Source of the DNA: an uncultured Rhizobium sp.
GTDB taxonomy: Bacteria; Pseudomonadota; Alphaproteobacteria; Rhizobiales; Rhizobiaceae
Direction of reading: 5' to 3'
DNA length: 64,000 bases
Assembly: GCA_945952415.1 (NCBI GenBank)
Contig: CAMFIF010000015.1
Location: 35,529 to 99,528, forward strand
Position 1 is the stretch's first letter; each line of letters starts with the position of its first letter. A program made the position numbers and the translations under genes. Shown in pieces: positions 53,170 to 63,686 of the stretch. The notes beneath the pieces were generated by a model. The model saw only the letters and a list, made by a program, of their open reading frames with translations, was not told the DNA's origin and made no database searches.

Positions 53170-55437
53170 ATGAGAGACCTGTCTGCGGGTCCGCGCGTTC
53201 TGCTCAAGCGGTTGCGCGAATTGATGGCGGAACCGCTCGAGCCACAGGAGCGCCTCGACCGCATCGTTCGCCAGATCGCCCAGAACATGGTGGCCGAGGT
53301 ATGCTCGGTCTATGTGCTCCGAGCCGATGGCGTTCTCGAGCTCTATGCCACCGAAGGTCTCAACAAGGGTGCCGTGCATCTGGCCCAACTGCAGATGGGG
53401 CAGGGTCTGGTCGGCACCATCGCGGCCTCAGCCCAGCCGCTCAATCTTTCCGACGCCCAGTCGCATCCTGCCTATCGCTACCTCCCGGAAACGGGCGAAG
53501 AGGAGTTCCATTCCTTCCTCGGCGTGCCGATCCTGCGTGCCGGCCGCTCGCTCGGCGTTCTGGTCGTCCAGAACAAGGCGATGCGCAATTACCGCGAGGA
53601 CGAGGTCGAGGCGCTCGAGACTACCGCCATGGTGCTGGCCGAAATGGTGGCCACCGGCGAACTCAAGAAGATCACCAAGCCTGGCCTGGAGCTGGATCTC
53701 ACACGACCCGTCACCATCGATGGCGACGGCTATAATGACGGGATCGGCCTTGGCCATGTGGTTCTGCATGAACCGCGCATCGTCGTCACCAACCTCCTCA
53801 ACGAGGATACGGACAAGGAAATTTCCCGCCTCGCAGACGCGATGAGTTCGCTCAGGATCTCCATCGACGACATGCTCTCGCGGCGAGAGGTCTCAATGGA
53901 GGGCGAGCACCGCGAGGTACTCGAAACCTACCGCATGTTCGCCCATGATCGCGGCTGGGTGCGGCGTCTGGAAGAAGCAATCCGCAACGGCCTGACCGCG
54001 GAGGCCGCTGTCGAGAAGGTTCAGAGCGACACGCGGGCGCGGATGATGCGCCTGACCGATCCCTATCTGCGCGAGCGGATGCATGATCTCGACGATCTCG
54101 CCAACCGGCTCCTGCGGCAGCTCACCGATTACGGCTCCAAGGCGGCCGGTGCTTCGCTTCCGAATGACTCGATCATCGTTGCCCGTGCCATGGGTGCGGC
54201 GGAGCTGCTCGATTATCCCCGCACCAATATTCGTGGTCTGGTTCTCGAAGAGGGGGCCGTTACCAGCCATATCGTCATCGTGGCGCGCGCCATGGGCATT
54301 CCCGTGGTCGGGCAGGCCGCGGGTGCCGTGGCGCTTGCGGAAAACGGCGATGCGGTCATCATCGATGGCGACGATGGCAAGGTGCATATCCGCCCGCTCG
54401 CCGACCTCCAGAAGAGCTATGAGGAAAAGGTGCGCTTCCGCGCCCGCCGCCAGGAGCAGTTCCGGGCGCTGCGCGACGTCGAGCCGGTAACCCGTGACGG
54501 GCATCGCATCAGCCTGCTGATGAATGCGGGCCTTCTGGTCGACCTGCCGCAGCTCGTGGAAAGCGGTGCCGAAGGGGTGGGCCTTTTCCGCACCGAGCTG
54601 CAATTCATGATCGCCTCGACGCTGCCGAAGCTTGAGGAGCAGGAAGACTTCTACCGGAATGTTATCCGCCAGGCGGCCGGCCGGCCGGTCACCTTCCGGA
54701 CGCTCGACATTGGCGGCGACAAGGTCGTTTCCTATTTCCGCTCGCAGGAGGAGGAAAACCCGGCGCTCGGATGGCGGGCAATCCGCCTCTCGCTCGACCG
54801 GCCGGGGCTTTTGCGCACCCAGCTCCGGGCACTCTTGAAAGCTTCCGCCGGGGCGGATCTCAAGATGATGATCCCGATGGTGACCGAAGTGTCCGAAATC
54901 CGGAAGGTGCGGGATCTCTTCCAGAAGGAAGTGCAGCATCTCTCGAAGTTCGGCCATTCGCTGCCGAAGAGGCTGCAGTTCGGCGCGATGCTGGAAGTGC
55001 CGGCGCTCATGTGGCAGCTCGACGAGCTGATGCAGGAGGTGGATTTCGTCTCGGTCGGGTCCAACGATCTCTTCCAGTTCTCCATGGCGGTCGACCGCGG
55101 CAATGCCCGGGTGTCCGACCGATTCGACATTCTCGGCCGCCCCTTCCTGCGCATCCTCCGGGATATCGTGCGGGCGGGCGAGCGGAACCAGACGCCGGTG
55201 ACCCTCTGCGGTGAAATGGCGGGCAGACCGCTTTCTTCCATGGCCCTTTTCGGCCTCGGCTTCCGATCGGTTTCCATGTCGCCGGCGGCCATCGGGCCGG
55301 TCAAGGCCATGCTGCTGGGGCTCGATGTGGGCAAGCTTGCCAATGTCATGGAAGCGGCGCTTAACGAGATCAAGCCCAAGGTGCCGATGCGCGAAGTGCT
55401 TCAGCGCTTTGCCGAGGAAAACAATATTCCGCTCTGA
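53170..55437 (+). CDS. ptsP: Phosphoenolpyruvate-protein phosphotransferase PtsP (EI-Ntr)
   Basis: A 755-residue enzyme I of the nitrogen phosphotransferase system. An N-terminal GAF domain (about 1-165, LFLGVPILRAGR-like region) is followed by the EI N-terminal domain. The phosphorylated His is in GAVTSHIVIVARAMGIPVVG, and the PEP-binding TIM barrel has EGVGLFRTELQFM and VGSNDLFQFSMAVDRG. It passes phosphate from PEP to NPr and EIIA-Ntr, linking nitrogen status and stringent response. It lies between lysC and prfA, a conserved rhizobial order. Confidence 0.95.
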   Translation: MRDLSAGPRVLLKRLRELMAEPLEPQERLDRIVRQIAQNMVAEVCSVYVLRADGVLELYATEGLNKGAVHLAQLQMGQGLVGTIAASAQPLNLSDAQSHPAYRYLPETGEEEFHSFLGVPILRAGRSLGVLVVQNKAMRNYREDEVEALETTAMVLAEMVATGELKKITKPGLELDLTRPVTIDGDGYNDGIGLGHVVLHEPRIVVTNLLNEDTDKEISRLADAMSSLRISIDDMLSRREVSMEGEHREVLETYRMFAHDRGWVRRLEEAIRNGLTAEAAVEKVQSDTRARMMRLTDPYLRERMHDLDDLANRLLRQLTDYGSKAAGASLPNDSIIVARAMGAAELLDYPRTNIRGLVLEEGAVTSHIVIVARAMGIPVVGQAAGAVALAENGDAVIIDGDDGKVHIRPLADLQKSYEEKVRFRARRQEQFRALRDVEPVTRDGHRISLLMNAGLLVDLPQLVESGAEGVGLFRTELQFMIASTLPKLEEQEDFYRNVIRQAAGRPVTFRTLDIGGDKVVSYFRSQEEENPALGWRAIRLSLDRPGLLRTQLRALLKASAGADLKMMIPMVTEVSEIRKVRDLFQKEVQHLSKFGHSLPKRLQFGAMLEVPALMWQLDELMQEVDFVSVGSNDLFQFSMAVDRGNARVSDRFDILGRPFLRILRDIVRAGERNQTPVTLCGEMAGRPLSSMALFGLGFRSVSMSPAAIGPVKAMLLGLDVGKLANVMEAALNEIKPKVPMREVLQRFAEENNIPL

Positions 55438-55471
55438 TAGCGGTTCCCATCCCATGCTGGAGTGAAAGCCG

Positions 55472-56551
55472 TTGGCAAAACTGCCTGTTGAGAAAATGCG
55501 CGAACTGGAGCGCCGCTTCGGCGAGATCGAGGCGCGCATGTCTGCGGGTCCGGCGGCGGATGTCTATGTCAAGCTCGCCTCGGAATATGCGGAATTGCAG
55601 CCGGTCGTCGGCAAGATCCGCCAGTATGAAAAGGCGCTCGGCGAGCGAGACGGTCTGGAATCCCTTCTTGCCGACCGCGATACCGATCGCGAGATGCGCG
55701 AGATGGCGCAGCTTGAACTGCCCGAAATTTCGGCTCGGCTCGACGGGCTGGAAAAGGACATTCAGATCCTTCTTCTTCCTAAGGATGCGGCAGACGAGAA
55801 AAGCGCCATCGTCGAAATCCGCGCGGGCACCGGTGGCTCGGAAGCGGCCCTTTTCGCGGGCGACCTCTTCCGCATGTATGAGCGTTTTGCCAGCGCCAAT
55901 AATTGGCGCGTTGAGGTGCTTTCCGCCTCGGAAGGGGAGGCGGGCGGATATAAGGAAATCATCGCGACGATTACCGGCAAGGGCGTGTTTTCGCGGCTGA
56001 AGTTCGAATCCGGCGTGCACCGGGTGCAGCGCGTGCCGGAGACGGAAGCGAGCGGGCGCATTCACACCTCCGCCGCCACGGTGGCGGTGCTGCCGGAGGC
56101 GGAGGAAATCGACATCGAGGTCCGCCCGGAGGATATCCGCATCGACACGATGCGCTCCTCGGGTGCCGGCGGCCAGCACGTCAACACGACGGATTCCGCC
56201 GTGCGGATCACCCATCTGCCGACGGGGCTCGTGGTCACGAGCTCGGAAAAGTCCCAGCACCAGAACCGCGCCAAGGCGATGCAGGTGCTGCGCTCTCGGC
56301 TTTATGACATGGAACGCCAGCGCGCGGAAAGCGAGCGCTCCGCTGATCGCAAGAGCCAGGTGGGCTCCGGTGACCGGTCGGAGCGCATTCGCACCTATAA
56401 TTTCCCGCAAGGCCGCGTGACGGACCACCGCATCAATCTGACGCTCTACAAGCTCGACCGCATGATGATGGGCGAAATCGACGAAATCGTCGATGCGCTT
56501 CTTGCCGACTACCAGGCCGGGCAGCTGGCGCAGCTCGGCGATCAGCCATGA
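55472..56551 (+). CDS. prfA: Peptide chain release factor 1
   Basis: A 359-residue RF1 for UAA and UAG stop codons. The peptidyl-transfer GGQ motif is in [19 protein letters not shown], and the codon-reading PxT is PET in [15 protein letters not shown]. The start is TTG at 55472, giving [19 protein letters not shown], with GGAG 9 nt upstream. It overlaps prmC by 4 bp (ATGA), ensuring co-production with the enzyme that methylates its GGQ glutamine. Confidence 0.97.
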   Translation: MAKLPVEKMRELERRFGEIEARMSAGPAADVYVKLASEYAELQPVVGKIRQYEKALGERDGLESLLADRDTDREMREMAQLELPEISARLDGLEKDIQILLLPKDAADEKSAIVEIRAGTGGSEAALFAGDLFRMYERFASANNWRVEVLSASEGEAGGYKEIIATITGKGVFSRLKFESGVHRVQRVPETEASGRIHTSAATVAVLPEAEEIDIEVRPEDIRIDTMRSSGAGGQHVNTTDSAVRITHLPTGLVVTSSEKSQHQNRAKAMQVLRSRLYDMERQRAESERSADRKSQVGSGDRSERIRTYNFPQGRVTDHRINLTLYKLDRMMMGEIDEIVDALLADYQAGQLAQLGDQP

Positions 56552-57402
56552 GCGAGAAGACGCTCTCCGATCTCCTCCTTGCCGTCCGGCGGCGCTTTGC
56601 CGATGCCGGGCTTGAGGAGGCGGGGAGCGATGCGCGCCACCTCATTGCCGGTCTTCTCGGCCTGTCGCAGACCGATTTTCTCACCCGTCCCGACCGGCCG
56701 GTAACCGAAGACGAGGAGCGTCTGATCGAAGCGGCGGTAAGGCGCAGAATCGGTCGTGAACCGGTGCATCGCATTCTCGGACGGCGGGAATTCTACGGGC
56801 TGGAGCTTGCGCTTTCGCCCGAGACGCTTGAGCCCCGGCCGGATACGGAAGTGTTGGTGGAGGAGGCGCTTGCCTGTCTTGCCGGGCGTGCGCATCCGCG
56901 CATTGTCGATTTCGGCACGGGAACCGGTGCCATTGCTCTTGCGTTACTCTCCGAATGCCAGGACGCGCGTGCGCTCGGCATCGATCTTTCCGAAGAAGCC
57001 CTTGAAACGGCAATGGCCAATGCGAAGCGGCTCGGTCTTTCCGAGCGGTTTTCCGTTCGCCGCAGCGATTGGGGCGATGCGGTTGACGAGCGGTTCGACC
57101 TGATCGTGTCGAATCCGCCCTATATCGCTTCAGCGGTGATCGAGGAGCTTTCTCCGGATGTGCGTCTGTTCGATCCCATGCTGGCGCTCGATGGCGGGGC
57201 TGACGGGCTCGATGCCTACCGAGCGCTTGCGGCGCAGGCGGATCGTCTCCTGAAGCCTGACGGCAGGATTGCTCTCGAGATCGGCTATGACCAGCGGGAG
57301 AGCGTGACGGATCTCTTCGGCAGGGCGGGTTTCGCCTGTCTTCGCGCTGTCCGGGACCTTGGCGGCAATGACCGGGTTCTGGTCTTCGCCCGGCAGGGCT
57401 GA
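56548..57402 (+). CDS. prmC: Release factor glutamine methyltransferase
   Basis: A 284-residue SAM-dependent enzyme that methylates the GGQ glutamine of RF1 and RF2. [23 protein letters not shown] is the N-terminal hinge, [12 protein letters not shown] the SAM motif, and IVSNPPYIA the substrate-binding NPPY motif. It is coupled to prfA by a 4-bp overlap. Confidence 0.96.
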   Translation: MSEKTLSDLLLAVRRRFADAGLEEAGSDARHLIAGLLGLSQTDFLTRPDRPVTEDEERLIEAAVRRRIGREPVHRILGRREFYGLELALSPETLEPRPDTEVLVEEALACLAGRAHPRIVDFGTGTGAIALALLSECQDARALGIDLSEEALETAMANAKRLGLSERFSVRRSDWGDAVDERFDLIVSNPPYIASAVIEELSPDVRLFDPMLALDGGADGLDAYRALAAQADRLLKPDGRIALEIGYDQRESVTDLFGRAGFACLRAVRDLGGNDRVLVFARQG

Positions 57403-57948
57403 GGCTCGGGGCCTCGGCGATTTCTCTCGAAGGTCTGCGGATCGGGGGATGTGACGGAATGGTAATATTTTTCACACCCCCTGAGAAAGTGCTTGGATTT
57501 CCCGGCGAAGCGCGATAGTTTCCGGCCACGTACCGGGCAGACGGGGGTGGGCGATCGTTTCGTCCAGTTTCAGATCAGCCGAGGGGATGGTTTCCGAAGT
57601 GAAGCCGCAGGTGGCCGAAATCGCCGGGACGTGAACTCAGTAATCTTGACCTTCAGGCAGCGTGGTGGGCGCAAGCCACATCCAAAGCCTTATGGCCCCT
57701 GATCCGTCCTGCGGACGGGAGCCGGTCGGGCAGGCTTGCCGCTGACGACATGGACGGCAGGACGTTTTGTCCGGCCGTGAAACATTCTCACGATCGGCTG
57801 CGGATGTTTCTGCCGCGCCGGAGAATGGATACTGAAACCCGAAACCCGCCTGGCTGCGGATTGCGGGACGAATTCAATGCCCTGAGCCCAAGCGGATTGG
57901 CCGCGAGGACGGGCTGGTTATCACAACGAGAATACAGGTGAGCATTCG
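57403..57948. other. Long GC-rich intergenic region, possible structured leader
   Basis: 546 bp between prmC and the DUF4167 gene. Short frames exist but none with a convincing ribosome binding site or similarity. Hairpins are visible, for example CCGTCC/GGACGG and GTGG/CCAC around GCGCAAG, and the sequence lacks coding bias. It could be the leader of the DUF4167 mRNA or hold a small RNA gene; no known RNA family was recognised. Confidence 0.5.
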
Positions 57949-58728
57949 ATGAGGCCAGGACAGCAGAACAAGCGCGGTCGCGGGCGTGGCAATAACGGCA
58001 ATGGCGGAAACAACAATTTCAACCGCAAGGGCTCCAACCCCCTGACGCGCACTTTCGACAGTTCCGGTCCGGATGTGAAGATCCGCGGCACGGCACAGCA
58101 CATTGCCGAAAAATATGCGGCGCTGGCCCGCGACGCCCAGAGTGCCGGCGACCGGGTGATGGCCGAAAACTATCTGCAGCATGCCGAACATTATAACCGC
58201 ATCATTGCCGCCGCCCAGGCGCAGATGCAGGAACGCTTCCAGCGCGACGACCGCGGCGATTATCTCGACCGGGACGAGGATACGGAAACTGAAGGCGTCG
58301 ATTCCAGTGATTCCGGCGATGTGTCCGAGCAGGACGAGCAGCCGGTGGTGCAGCAGGCACAGCCGCGCGCCAACAACCATCAGGAACAGCGCGAACACCG
58401 CCGTGACCGTCGGGAACGTCCCGAGCGGCAGGACCGCCAGGAGCGGCAGGACCGGGGCGAGCGCCCCGAGCGAACGGAACGTCCCGCCCCGGCTCAGGCG
58501 GCAGCGCCCGTCATCGACGATACGACGCCCCAGCCTGTTATCGAAGGGGTGCCGGCGGAAGTGGCTGTTGCAGAGGCGGAAGCCGGTGCCGGTGCCACGG
58601 GTGGCGAACGTGCACCCCGCCGCCGCGGCTCGACCCCGCGTCCGCGCCGCCAGCCCCGGGCTGCGGCTGCCGAAGGGGGCGAAGGCGAGGCCAAGTCCAG
58701 CGAACCGGCCCTTGCCGATTCCGAATAG
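57949..58728 (+). CDS. DUF4167 domain-containing protein
   Basis: A 259-residue protein. The N-terminal DUF4167 region contains RGRGNNGNGGNNNFNRKG, then SSGPDVKIRGTAQHIAEKY and GDRVMAENYLQHAEHYNRI. The rest is disordered and highly charged, rich in Arg, Glu, Gln and Pro. The RGG-like start and charged tail suggest RNA binding. Its function is unknown although it is conserved in alphaproteobacteria beside prmC and clpB. A terminator follows. Confidence 0.88.
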   Translation: MRPGQQNKRGRGRGNNGNGGNNNFNRKGSNPLTRTFDSSGPDVKIRGTAQHIAEKYAALARDAQSAGDRVMAENYLQHAEHYNRIIAAAQAQMQERFQRDDRGDYLDRDEDTETEGVDSSDSGDVSEQDEQPVVQQAQPRANNHQEQREHRRDRRERPERQDRQERQDRGERPERTERPAPAQAAAPVIDDTTPQPVIEGVPAEVAVAEAEAGAGATGGERAPRRRGSTPRPRRQPRAAAAEGGEGEAKSSEPALADSE

Positions 58729-58748
58729 TTTTCAGCGTAATGCCTTTC

Positions 58749-58778
58749 GAAACCCGGCTCTGGCCGGGTTTCTTCTAT
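58749..58778 (+). terminator. Rho-independent terminator after the DUF4167 gene
   Basis: GAAACCCGGC and GCCGGGTTTC form a perfect 10-bp stem with loop TCTG, followed by TTCTATCT. It begins 21 bp after the stop codon. Confidence 0.7.
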
Positions 58779-58902
58779 CTGCCGCCTTCGGGTCTTTTCT
58801 TCATGCAATTTCAAAAAATCTGCCGCCTCGCTTGTCGCGATCTTCAAAGCGGAAAATCAATTCCCATATGAGCTTTCGAGAGAGGTGAGGGCGCCTGCGG
58901 CG

Positions 58903-58933
58903 CTTGACCTCGGTCAAACCAGAGCATGGAATT
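58903..58933 (+). promoter_or_regulatory. Possible RpoH (heat-shock) promoter of clpB
   Basis: CTTGAC at 58903-58908, a 16-nt gap and CATGGAATT at 58925-58933. CTTGA is the -35 core of alphaproteobacterial sigma-32 promoters. A heat-shock promoter here is expected for clpB; the -10 match is only moderate. The wider gap 58729-59033 holds no other gene. Confidence 0.45.
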
Positions 58934-59033
58934 GTGATGCAATCTGATGCTCGACGATCCGCCTTAAAGGGGGTCGATCCGGAACCATCATCCGCGTGCC
59001 GACATGGGCGGGATGATCCAAGGAGGTATAGGA

Positions 59034-61640
59034 ATGAATATCGAGAAATATTCCGAGCGCGTGCGCGGTTTCCTGCAATCCGCCCAGACCTGGGCGCTTT
59101 CCGAAGGGCACCAGCAGTTCAGCCCCGAACATGTGCTTAAGGTGCTTCTGGACGATGATCAGGGCATGGCGTCCTCGCTCATCGAACGGGCCGGCGGCAG
59201 CGCCCGCGAAGCGCGCATTGCCAATGATGCGGCCCTTGCCAAACTGCCGAAAGTAAGTGGCGGCAGCGGCCAGATCTATCTCTCGCAGCCGCTTGCCAAG
59301 GTGTTTTCGACCGCTGAAGACGCTGCCAAGAAGGCCGGCGACAGCTTCGTCACCGTCGAGCGCCTGCTTCTGGCGCTGGCGATCGAAAGCTCGTCATCCA
59401 CGTCTGCCACGCTGAAGAAGGCGGGCGTGACGGCGACTTCGCTCAACCAGGTCATCAATGATATCCGCAAGGGCAGGACCGCCGATGGCGCCAATGCCGA
59501 ACAGGGCTTCGATGCGCTGAAGAAATATGCGCGGGACCTGACCGCCGAAGCAAGGGAAGGCAAGCTCGATCCGGTGATTGGCCGCGACGATGAAATTCGC
59601 CGCACCATCCAGGTCCTGTCGCGCCGGACGAAGAACAATCCCGTGCTGATCGGCGAGCCCGGCGTGGGCAAGACCGCGATTGCAGAAGGCCTCGCCCTGC
59701 GCATCGTCAATGGTGACGTGCCTGAATCGCTGAAGGACAAGCGCCTGATGGCGCTCGACATGGGCGCGCTGATTGCGGGTGCGAAATATCGCGGCGAATT
59801 CGAGGAGCGGCTGAAGGCCGTGCTCTCCGAAGTGCAGTCGGAAAGCGGGGAGGTCATTCTCTTCATCGACGAAATGCACACGCTGGTCGGCGCCGGCAAG
59901 TCCGATGGGGCCATGGATGCCTCGAACCTCCTGAAGCCTGCGCTGGCTCGGGGCGAACTCCATTGCGTTGGTGCCACCACGCTCGACGAATATCGCAAGC
60001 ATGTGGAAAAGGACCCGGCCCTTGCCCGTCGCTTCCAGCCCGTCATGGTCGAGGAACCGACGGTGGAGGACACGATCTCCATCCTGCGTGGCCTCAAGGA
60101 AAAATACGAGCAGCATCACAAGGTGCGCATTTCGGATAGCGCACTGGTGGCCGCTGCGACCCTGTCGAACCGCTACATCACCGATCGTTTCCTGCCCGAC
60201 AAGGCGATCGACCTAATGGACGAAGCCGCCTCCCGTCTGCGCATGCAGGTGGATTCCAAGCCCGAGGAACTGGATGAACTGGATCGCCGGATCATCCAGC
60301 TCAAGATCGAGCGGGAAGCCCTGAAGAAGGAAACGGACCAGGCCTCACAGGACCGGCTGCAGCGGCTCGAAGCTGATCTTACCGGTCTTGAGGAACAGGC
60401 GGATGCGCTCACGGCCCGGTGGCAGGCGGAGAAGCAGAAGCTTGGCCTTGCCGCCGATCTCAAGGGCAAGCTGGACGAAGCCCGTAACGAGCTAGCGATT
60501 GCCCAGCGCAAGGGCGAATTCCAGCGCGCTGGCGAGCTTGCCTACGGCGTCATTCCGGATCTCGAGCGGCAGCTAGCCGCCGCCGAGGCCCAGGACGGAC
60601 AGTCGCAGGGCGGCATGGTGCAGGAGGTGGTGACGCCGGATGCGATTGCGCATGTGGTTTCCCGCTGGACCGGCATTCCCGTCGACAAGATGCTGGAAGG
60701 CGAGCGCGACAAGCTGTTGCGGATGGAAGACGAGCTCGCAAAATCCGTGGTCGGGCAGGGCGATGCGGTTCAGGCCGTGTCGCGGGCGATCCGGCGATCC
60801 CGTGCGGGCCTGCAGGATCCCAACAAGCCGATCGGGTCCTTCATCTTCCTCGGTCCGACCGGGGTGGGCAAGACGGAGCTGACCAAGGCGCTGGCCCGCT
60901 TCCTCTTCGACGACGAAACCGCGATGGTGCGCATGGATATGTCGGAATACATGGAGAAGCACTCCGTAGCCCGGCTGATCGGTGCCCCTCCCGGCTATGT
61001 CGGCTATGAGGAAGGTGGTTCGCTGACCGAGGCCGTCCGCCGCCGTCCCTACCAGGTCGTGCTGTTCGACGAGATCGAGAAAGCCCATCCCGATGTGTTC
61101 AACGTGCTGCTTCAGGTTCTGGATGACGGCCGGCTGACCGACGGTCAGGGCCGCACCGTGGATTTCAAGAACACGCTGATCATCATGACCTCCAACCTGG
61201 GGGCGGAATATCTGACCGCGCTCGGCGAGAATGAGGACAGCGAAGTGGCCCGGGAACAGGTCATGGGGGTCGTGAAGGCGTCCTTCAGGCCGGAATTCCT
61301 GAACCGCGTGGATGAAATCCTGCTCTTCCATCGCCTGCGCCGCAGCGAGATGGGGGCCATCGTGGACATCCAGCTGAAGCGGCTGATCGGGCTGCTCGCC
61401 GAACGCAAGATCGCGATCGAGCTGGACGAAACCGCACGCACCTGGCTGGCCGATCGTGGCTATGATCCGGTTTACGGCGCGCGGCCGCTGAAGCGGGTGA
61501 TCCAGAAGTTCGTGCAGGATCCGCTCGCCGAGAAGATCCTTTCGGGCGAGGTGCCGGATGGATCGACGGTAAAGGTACGGGCGGGCAGCGACCGGCTGCT
61601 GTTCAGCGTCTCCTCTGCCGCCACGGCGCAGGCGGCCTGA
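59034..61640 (+). CDS. clpB: ATP-dependent chaperone ClpB
   Basis: An 868-residue Hsp100 disaggregase. It has the N-terminal Clp repeat domain, the first AAA+ module with GEPGVGKT, a coiled-coil middle domain at about 400-530 ([15 protein letters not shown]), and a second AAA+ module with [15 protein letters not shown]. It dissolves protein aggregates together with DnaK. The ATG at 59034 is preceded by AGGAGG; ten extra upstream codons are rejected. Confidence 0.97.
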   Translation: MNIEKYSERVRGFLQSAQTWALSEGHQQFSPEHVLKVLLDDDQGMASSLIERAGGSAREARIANDAALAKLPKVSGGSGQIYLSQPLAKVFSTAEDAAKKAGDSFVTVERLLLALAIESSSSTSATLKKAGVTATSLNQVINDIRKGRTADGANAEQGFDALKKYARDLTAEAREGKLDPVIGRDDEIRRTIQVLSRRTKNNPVLIGEPGVGKTAIAEGLALRIVNGDVPESLKDKRLMALDMGALIAGAKYRGEFEERLKAVLSEVQSESGEVILFIDEMHTLVGAGKSDGAMDASNLLKPALARGELHCVGATTLDEYRKHVEKDPALARRFQPVMVEEPTVEDTISILRGLKEKYEQHHKVRISDSALVAAATLSNRYITDRFLPDKAIDLMDEAASRLRMQVDSKPEELDELDRRIIQLKIEREALKKETDQASQDRLQRLEADLTGLEEQADALTARWQAEKQKLGLAADLKGKLDEARNELAIAQRKGEFQRAGELAYGVIPDLERQLAAAEAQDGQSQGGMVQEVVTPDAIAHVVSRWTGIPVDKMLEGERDKLLRMEDELAKSVVGQGDAVQAVSRAIRRSRAGLQDPNKPIGSFIFLGPTGVGKTELTKALARFLFDDETAMVRMDMSEYMEKHSVARLIGAPPGYVGYEEGGSLTEAVRRRPYQVVLFDEIEKAHPDVFNVLLQVLDDGRLTDGQGRTVDFKNTLIIMTSNLGAEYLTALGENEDSEVAREQVMGVVKASFRPEFLNRVDEILLFHRLRRSEMGAIVDIQLKRLIGLLAERKIAIELDETARTWLADRGYDPVYGARPLKRVIQKFVQDPLAEKILSGEVPDGSTVKVRAGSDRLLFSVSSAATAQAA

Positions 61641-61667
61641 AGAACCGGCAAGAAACGGAAATGGAAA

Positions 61668-61704
61668 AAAGGCCCCGGCACGATCCGGGGCCTTTGTCTT
61701 TTTC
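61668..61704 (+). terminator. Bidirectional terminator between clpB and the M23 peptidase gene
   Basis: AAAGGCCCCGG and CCGGGGCCTTT form a perfect 11-bp stem with a 6-nt loop. It is followed by GTCTTTTT on the plus strand and by a T6 run on the minus strand, so it can serve both convergent genes. Confidence 0.85.
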
Positions 61705-61739
61705 GGGCGTGATTGGGGAAGGGCAGGAGAGGGGCGGGT

Positions 61740-63686
61740 TCAATCCGTATTGCTTGCCAGCTGCTCCTGCTTGCCATCCTTGGCAATCAGGGCGTCGATG
61801 CGCTTGCGCTCATCCTGGAATTTCGCCAGCGCCGGTCCCTCCAGCGACTTGCCGCCAGGAAGCCTGATCTTCAGCGGGTCCACCTTGGTGCCGTTCACGA
61901 TCATCTCGTAATGCAGATGCGGGCCGGTCGATTCCCCCGTGGTGCCGACCCAGCCGATGATCTGCCCCTGATGCACCTTCGCGCCCTTCTTGACGCCCTT
62001 GGCGATGGCACTCTGGTGGTTATAGGAGGAGACATAGCCATTGGCATGGCGGATGAGCGTCTGGTTGCCATAGCCGCCGGAATCCCATCCGGCCTTTTCG
62101 ACGATGCCATCACCTGCGGCAATGATCGGCGTGCCTGATGGCGCGGCCCAGTCGACGCCGGTGTGCATCTTCATGTAACCGAGGATCGGGTGGCGCCGCA
62201 TGCCGAAGGGGGATTTGAAAATGCCGTTCGGCACGGGCTTGCGCAGCAGGAACTGCTTCAGGCTCTGGCCCTCTTCGTTGTAATAATCGATGCTGCCGTC
62301 TTCCGGATCCTGGAAGCGATAAAGGCGAGCGTCCGTATCGCCAAACTTGGCGTGGAGATAGAGAAGCTCCGAATTGGCATCGGCCTTTCCGGTCTCGCGG
62401 TTCACGGAGAAGAAGGCCTGGAGCGCATCGGTCGGGCGCAGGCGCGCCTGGAAATCGACGGTGCTTGCGAGGAGCTTGATCACCTTCGAGGTCATGGACT
62501 GGCCCATGCCATAAGAGAGCGCGGCACGGTAGATGCCGTCATAGACTCTTGGCAGATTGTCGTCCGCCACATTGGCGACCGCATCATCATCGAAGGCCGT
62601 CCTGACCGCATCGAGCATGGGGGGCTCGGAGGCCTCGACCAGGTGTTGCTTGTCATCGACGGCCACCGTCGCGAGATGGCCACCATCTCGGTAGAGGCTC
62701 GCCCGGATGATCGTCGCCTTTTCCCCCTTTTGCAGAAGGCCGATGCGGAGCACATCGCCATCCTCCAGTTGCGCCGTGCTGCGCAGATCGGAAATCGCCT
62801 GTTCCACCACCTTGGCCTGGTCGCCTGGATAGCCCGCCTCCACCATGGCATCGGAAATCGCGATATCGCGGTGGATGGGGATGATGTCGTCGGCGAATTC
62901 GGGGCTCTGGGCGGTCACCGTTTCCGGTTCGGCGGTGGACATGTTCTGCTCGACCACCTGGGCGGTGATGCCCGTGCCGAGATCGACATTCTCGTCGTCG
63001 GCGGCAAAGCGCTGCGGGTCCACGTAATAGAGGGCAGCCACCTGGCTGTCGCCGTCGGTGAGGACCGAACCATTGGTCCTGACGTTTTCCTCGATCTCCT
63101 CGCGGCTCATGGGCTCTGCAAAGCCATAGCGGGATTTGCCAAGCGGGAAATCCTCGCTCTTCAGGCTAACCTCGGATTCCACGTCGGAACCATAGATCAC
63201 GCCGGCGCGGGGTGCCTCCGGCTCCTTGTCGTCGGAGGACATGACGGCCAGCGGATCGAAGGCCGGATAGGCCTCCTGGGAGGGGTGGGCGGCGGCGAGC
63301 GACATCTTCACAAGCGCGAAGGGCTGGCGGCGAACGACTTCCTGATCGCCCTCCTTCACGAGGGTCGCGATTTCGAGGATCTTCCGGTCGGTGGCGCGCG
63401 GGGCGATGGTCGCCGGTATCAGGCGTCCGCCCTGCTTGATGCTGTCGGGCTTCACCGCTGCGGCGGTGGTCTTTGCATAGGCCTCTGCCGGAATGGCGAG
63501 TTTCTGGCGTCCGTCAAGCGCCGCAAAGAGGGCGACGCCCATCAGGATGCTGCTCGTGAGGCCGGTGAGGAAGGTGCCCGTCAGCCAGCGGAGGGAAATC
63601 TCCCGCCGGTCCGGCGCACGCCGGCCATCGGCCAGGATGGGTGGCGTATCCCCGAGCGACCGCTTCAATTGTGGATCAACATTCAT
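61740..63686 (-). CDS. M23-family (LytM) metallopeptidase
   Basis: A 648-residue cell-wall peptidase. One membrane helix at about residues 38-58 (LTGLTSSILMGVALFAAL) is followed by a long periplasmic region. The C-terminal M23 domain carries the zinc ligands in MHTGVDWAAPSGTP (His-x-x-x-Asp) and GPHLHYEMIVNG (His-x-His). The family cuts peptidoglycan cross-links or activates other amidases during growth and division. The middle contains an opacity-associated-like LysM-type region (DVLRIGLLQKGEKATIIRAS). Confidence 0.9.
   Translation of the reverse strand: MNVDPQLKRSLGDTPPILADGRRAPDRREISLRWLTGTFLTGLTSSILMGVALFAALDGRQKLAIPAEAYAKTTAAAVKPDSIKQGGRLIPATIAPRATDRKILEIATLVKEGDQEVVRRQPFALVKMSLAAAHPSQEAYPAFDPLAVMSSDDKEPEAPRAGVIYGSDVESEVSLKSEDFPLGKSRYGFAEPMSREEIEENVRTNGSVLTDGDSQVAALYYVDPQRFAADDENVDLGTGITAQVVEQNMSTAEPETVTAQSPEFADDIIPIHRDIAISDAMVEAGYPGDQAKVVEQAISDLRSTAQLEDGDVLRIGLLQKGEKATIIRASLYRDGGHLATVAVDDKQHLVEASEPPMLDAVRTAFDDDAVANVADDNLPRVYDGIYRAALSYGMGQSMTSKVIKLLASTVDFQARLRPTDALQAFFSVNRETGKADANSELLYLHAKFGDTDARLYRFQDPEDGSIDYYNEEGQSLKQFLLRKPVPNGIFKSPFGMRRHPILGYMKMHTGVDWAAPSGTPIIAAGDGIVEKAGWDSGGYGNQTLIRHANGYVSSYNHQSAIAKGVKKGAKVHQGQIIGWVGTTGESTGPHLHYEMIVNGTKVDPLKIRLPGGKSLEGPALAKFQDERKRIDALIAKDGKQEQLASNTD

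Noticed and set aside
53893-55539. 548-codon open frame opposite ptsP
   Set aside because: His- and Arg-rich composition typical of an antisense frame; ptsP is intact.
57750-57941. 63-codon open frame before the DUF4167 gene
   Set aside because: No ribosome binding site, no similarity, and out of keeping with the coding bias of neighbours.
57403-57948. Possible rnpB, tmRNA, 6S or SRP RNA gene in the large gap
   Set aside because: None of the conserved core sequences of these RNAs that I know could be found.
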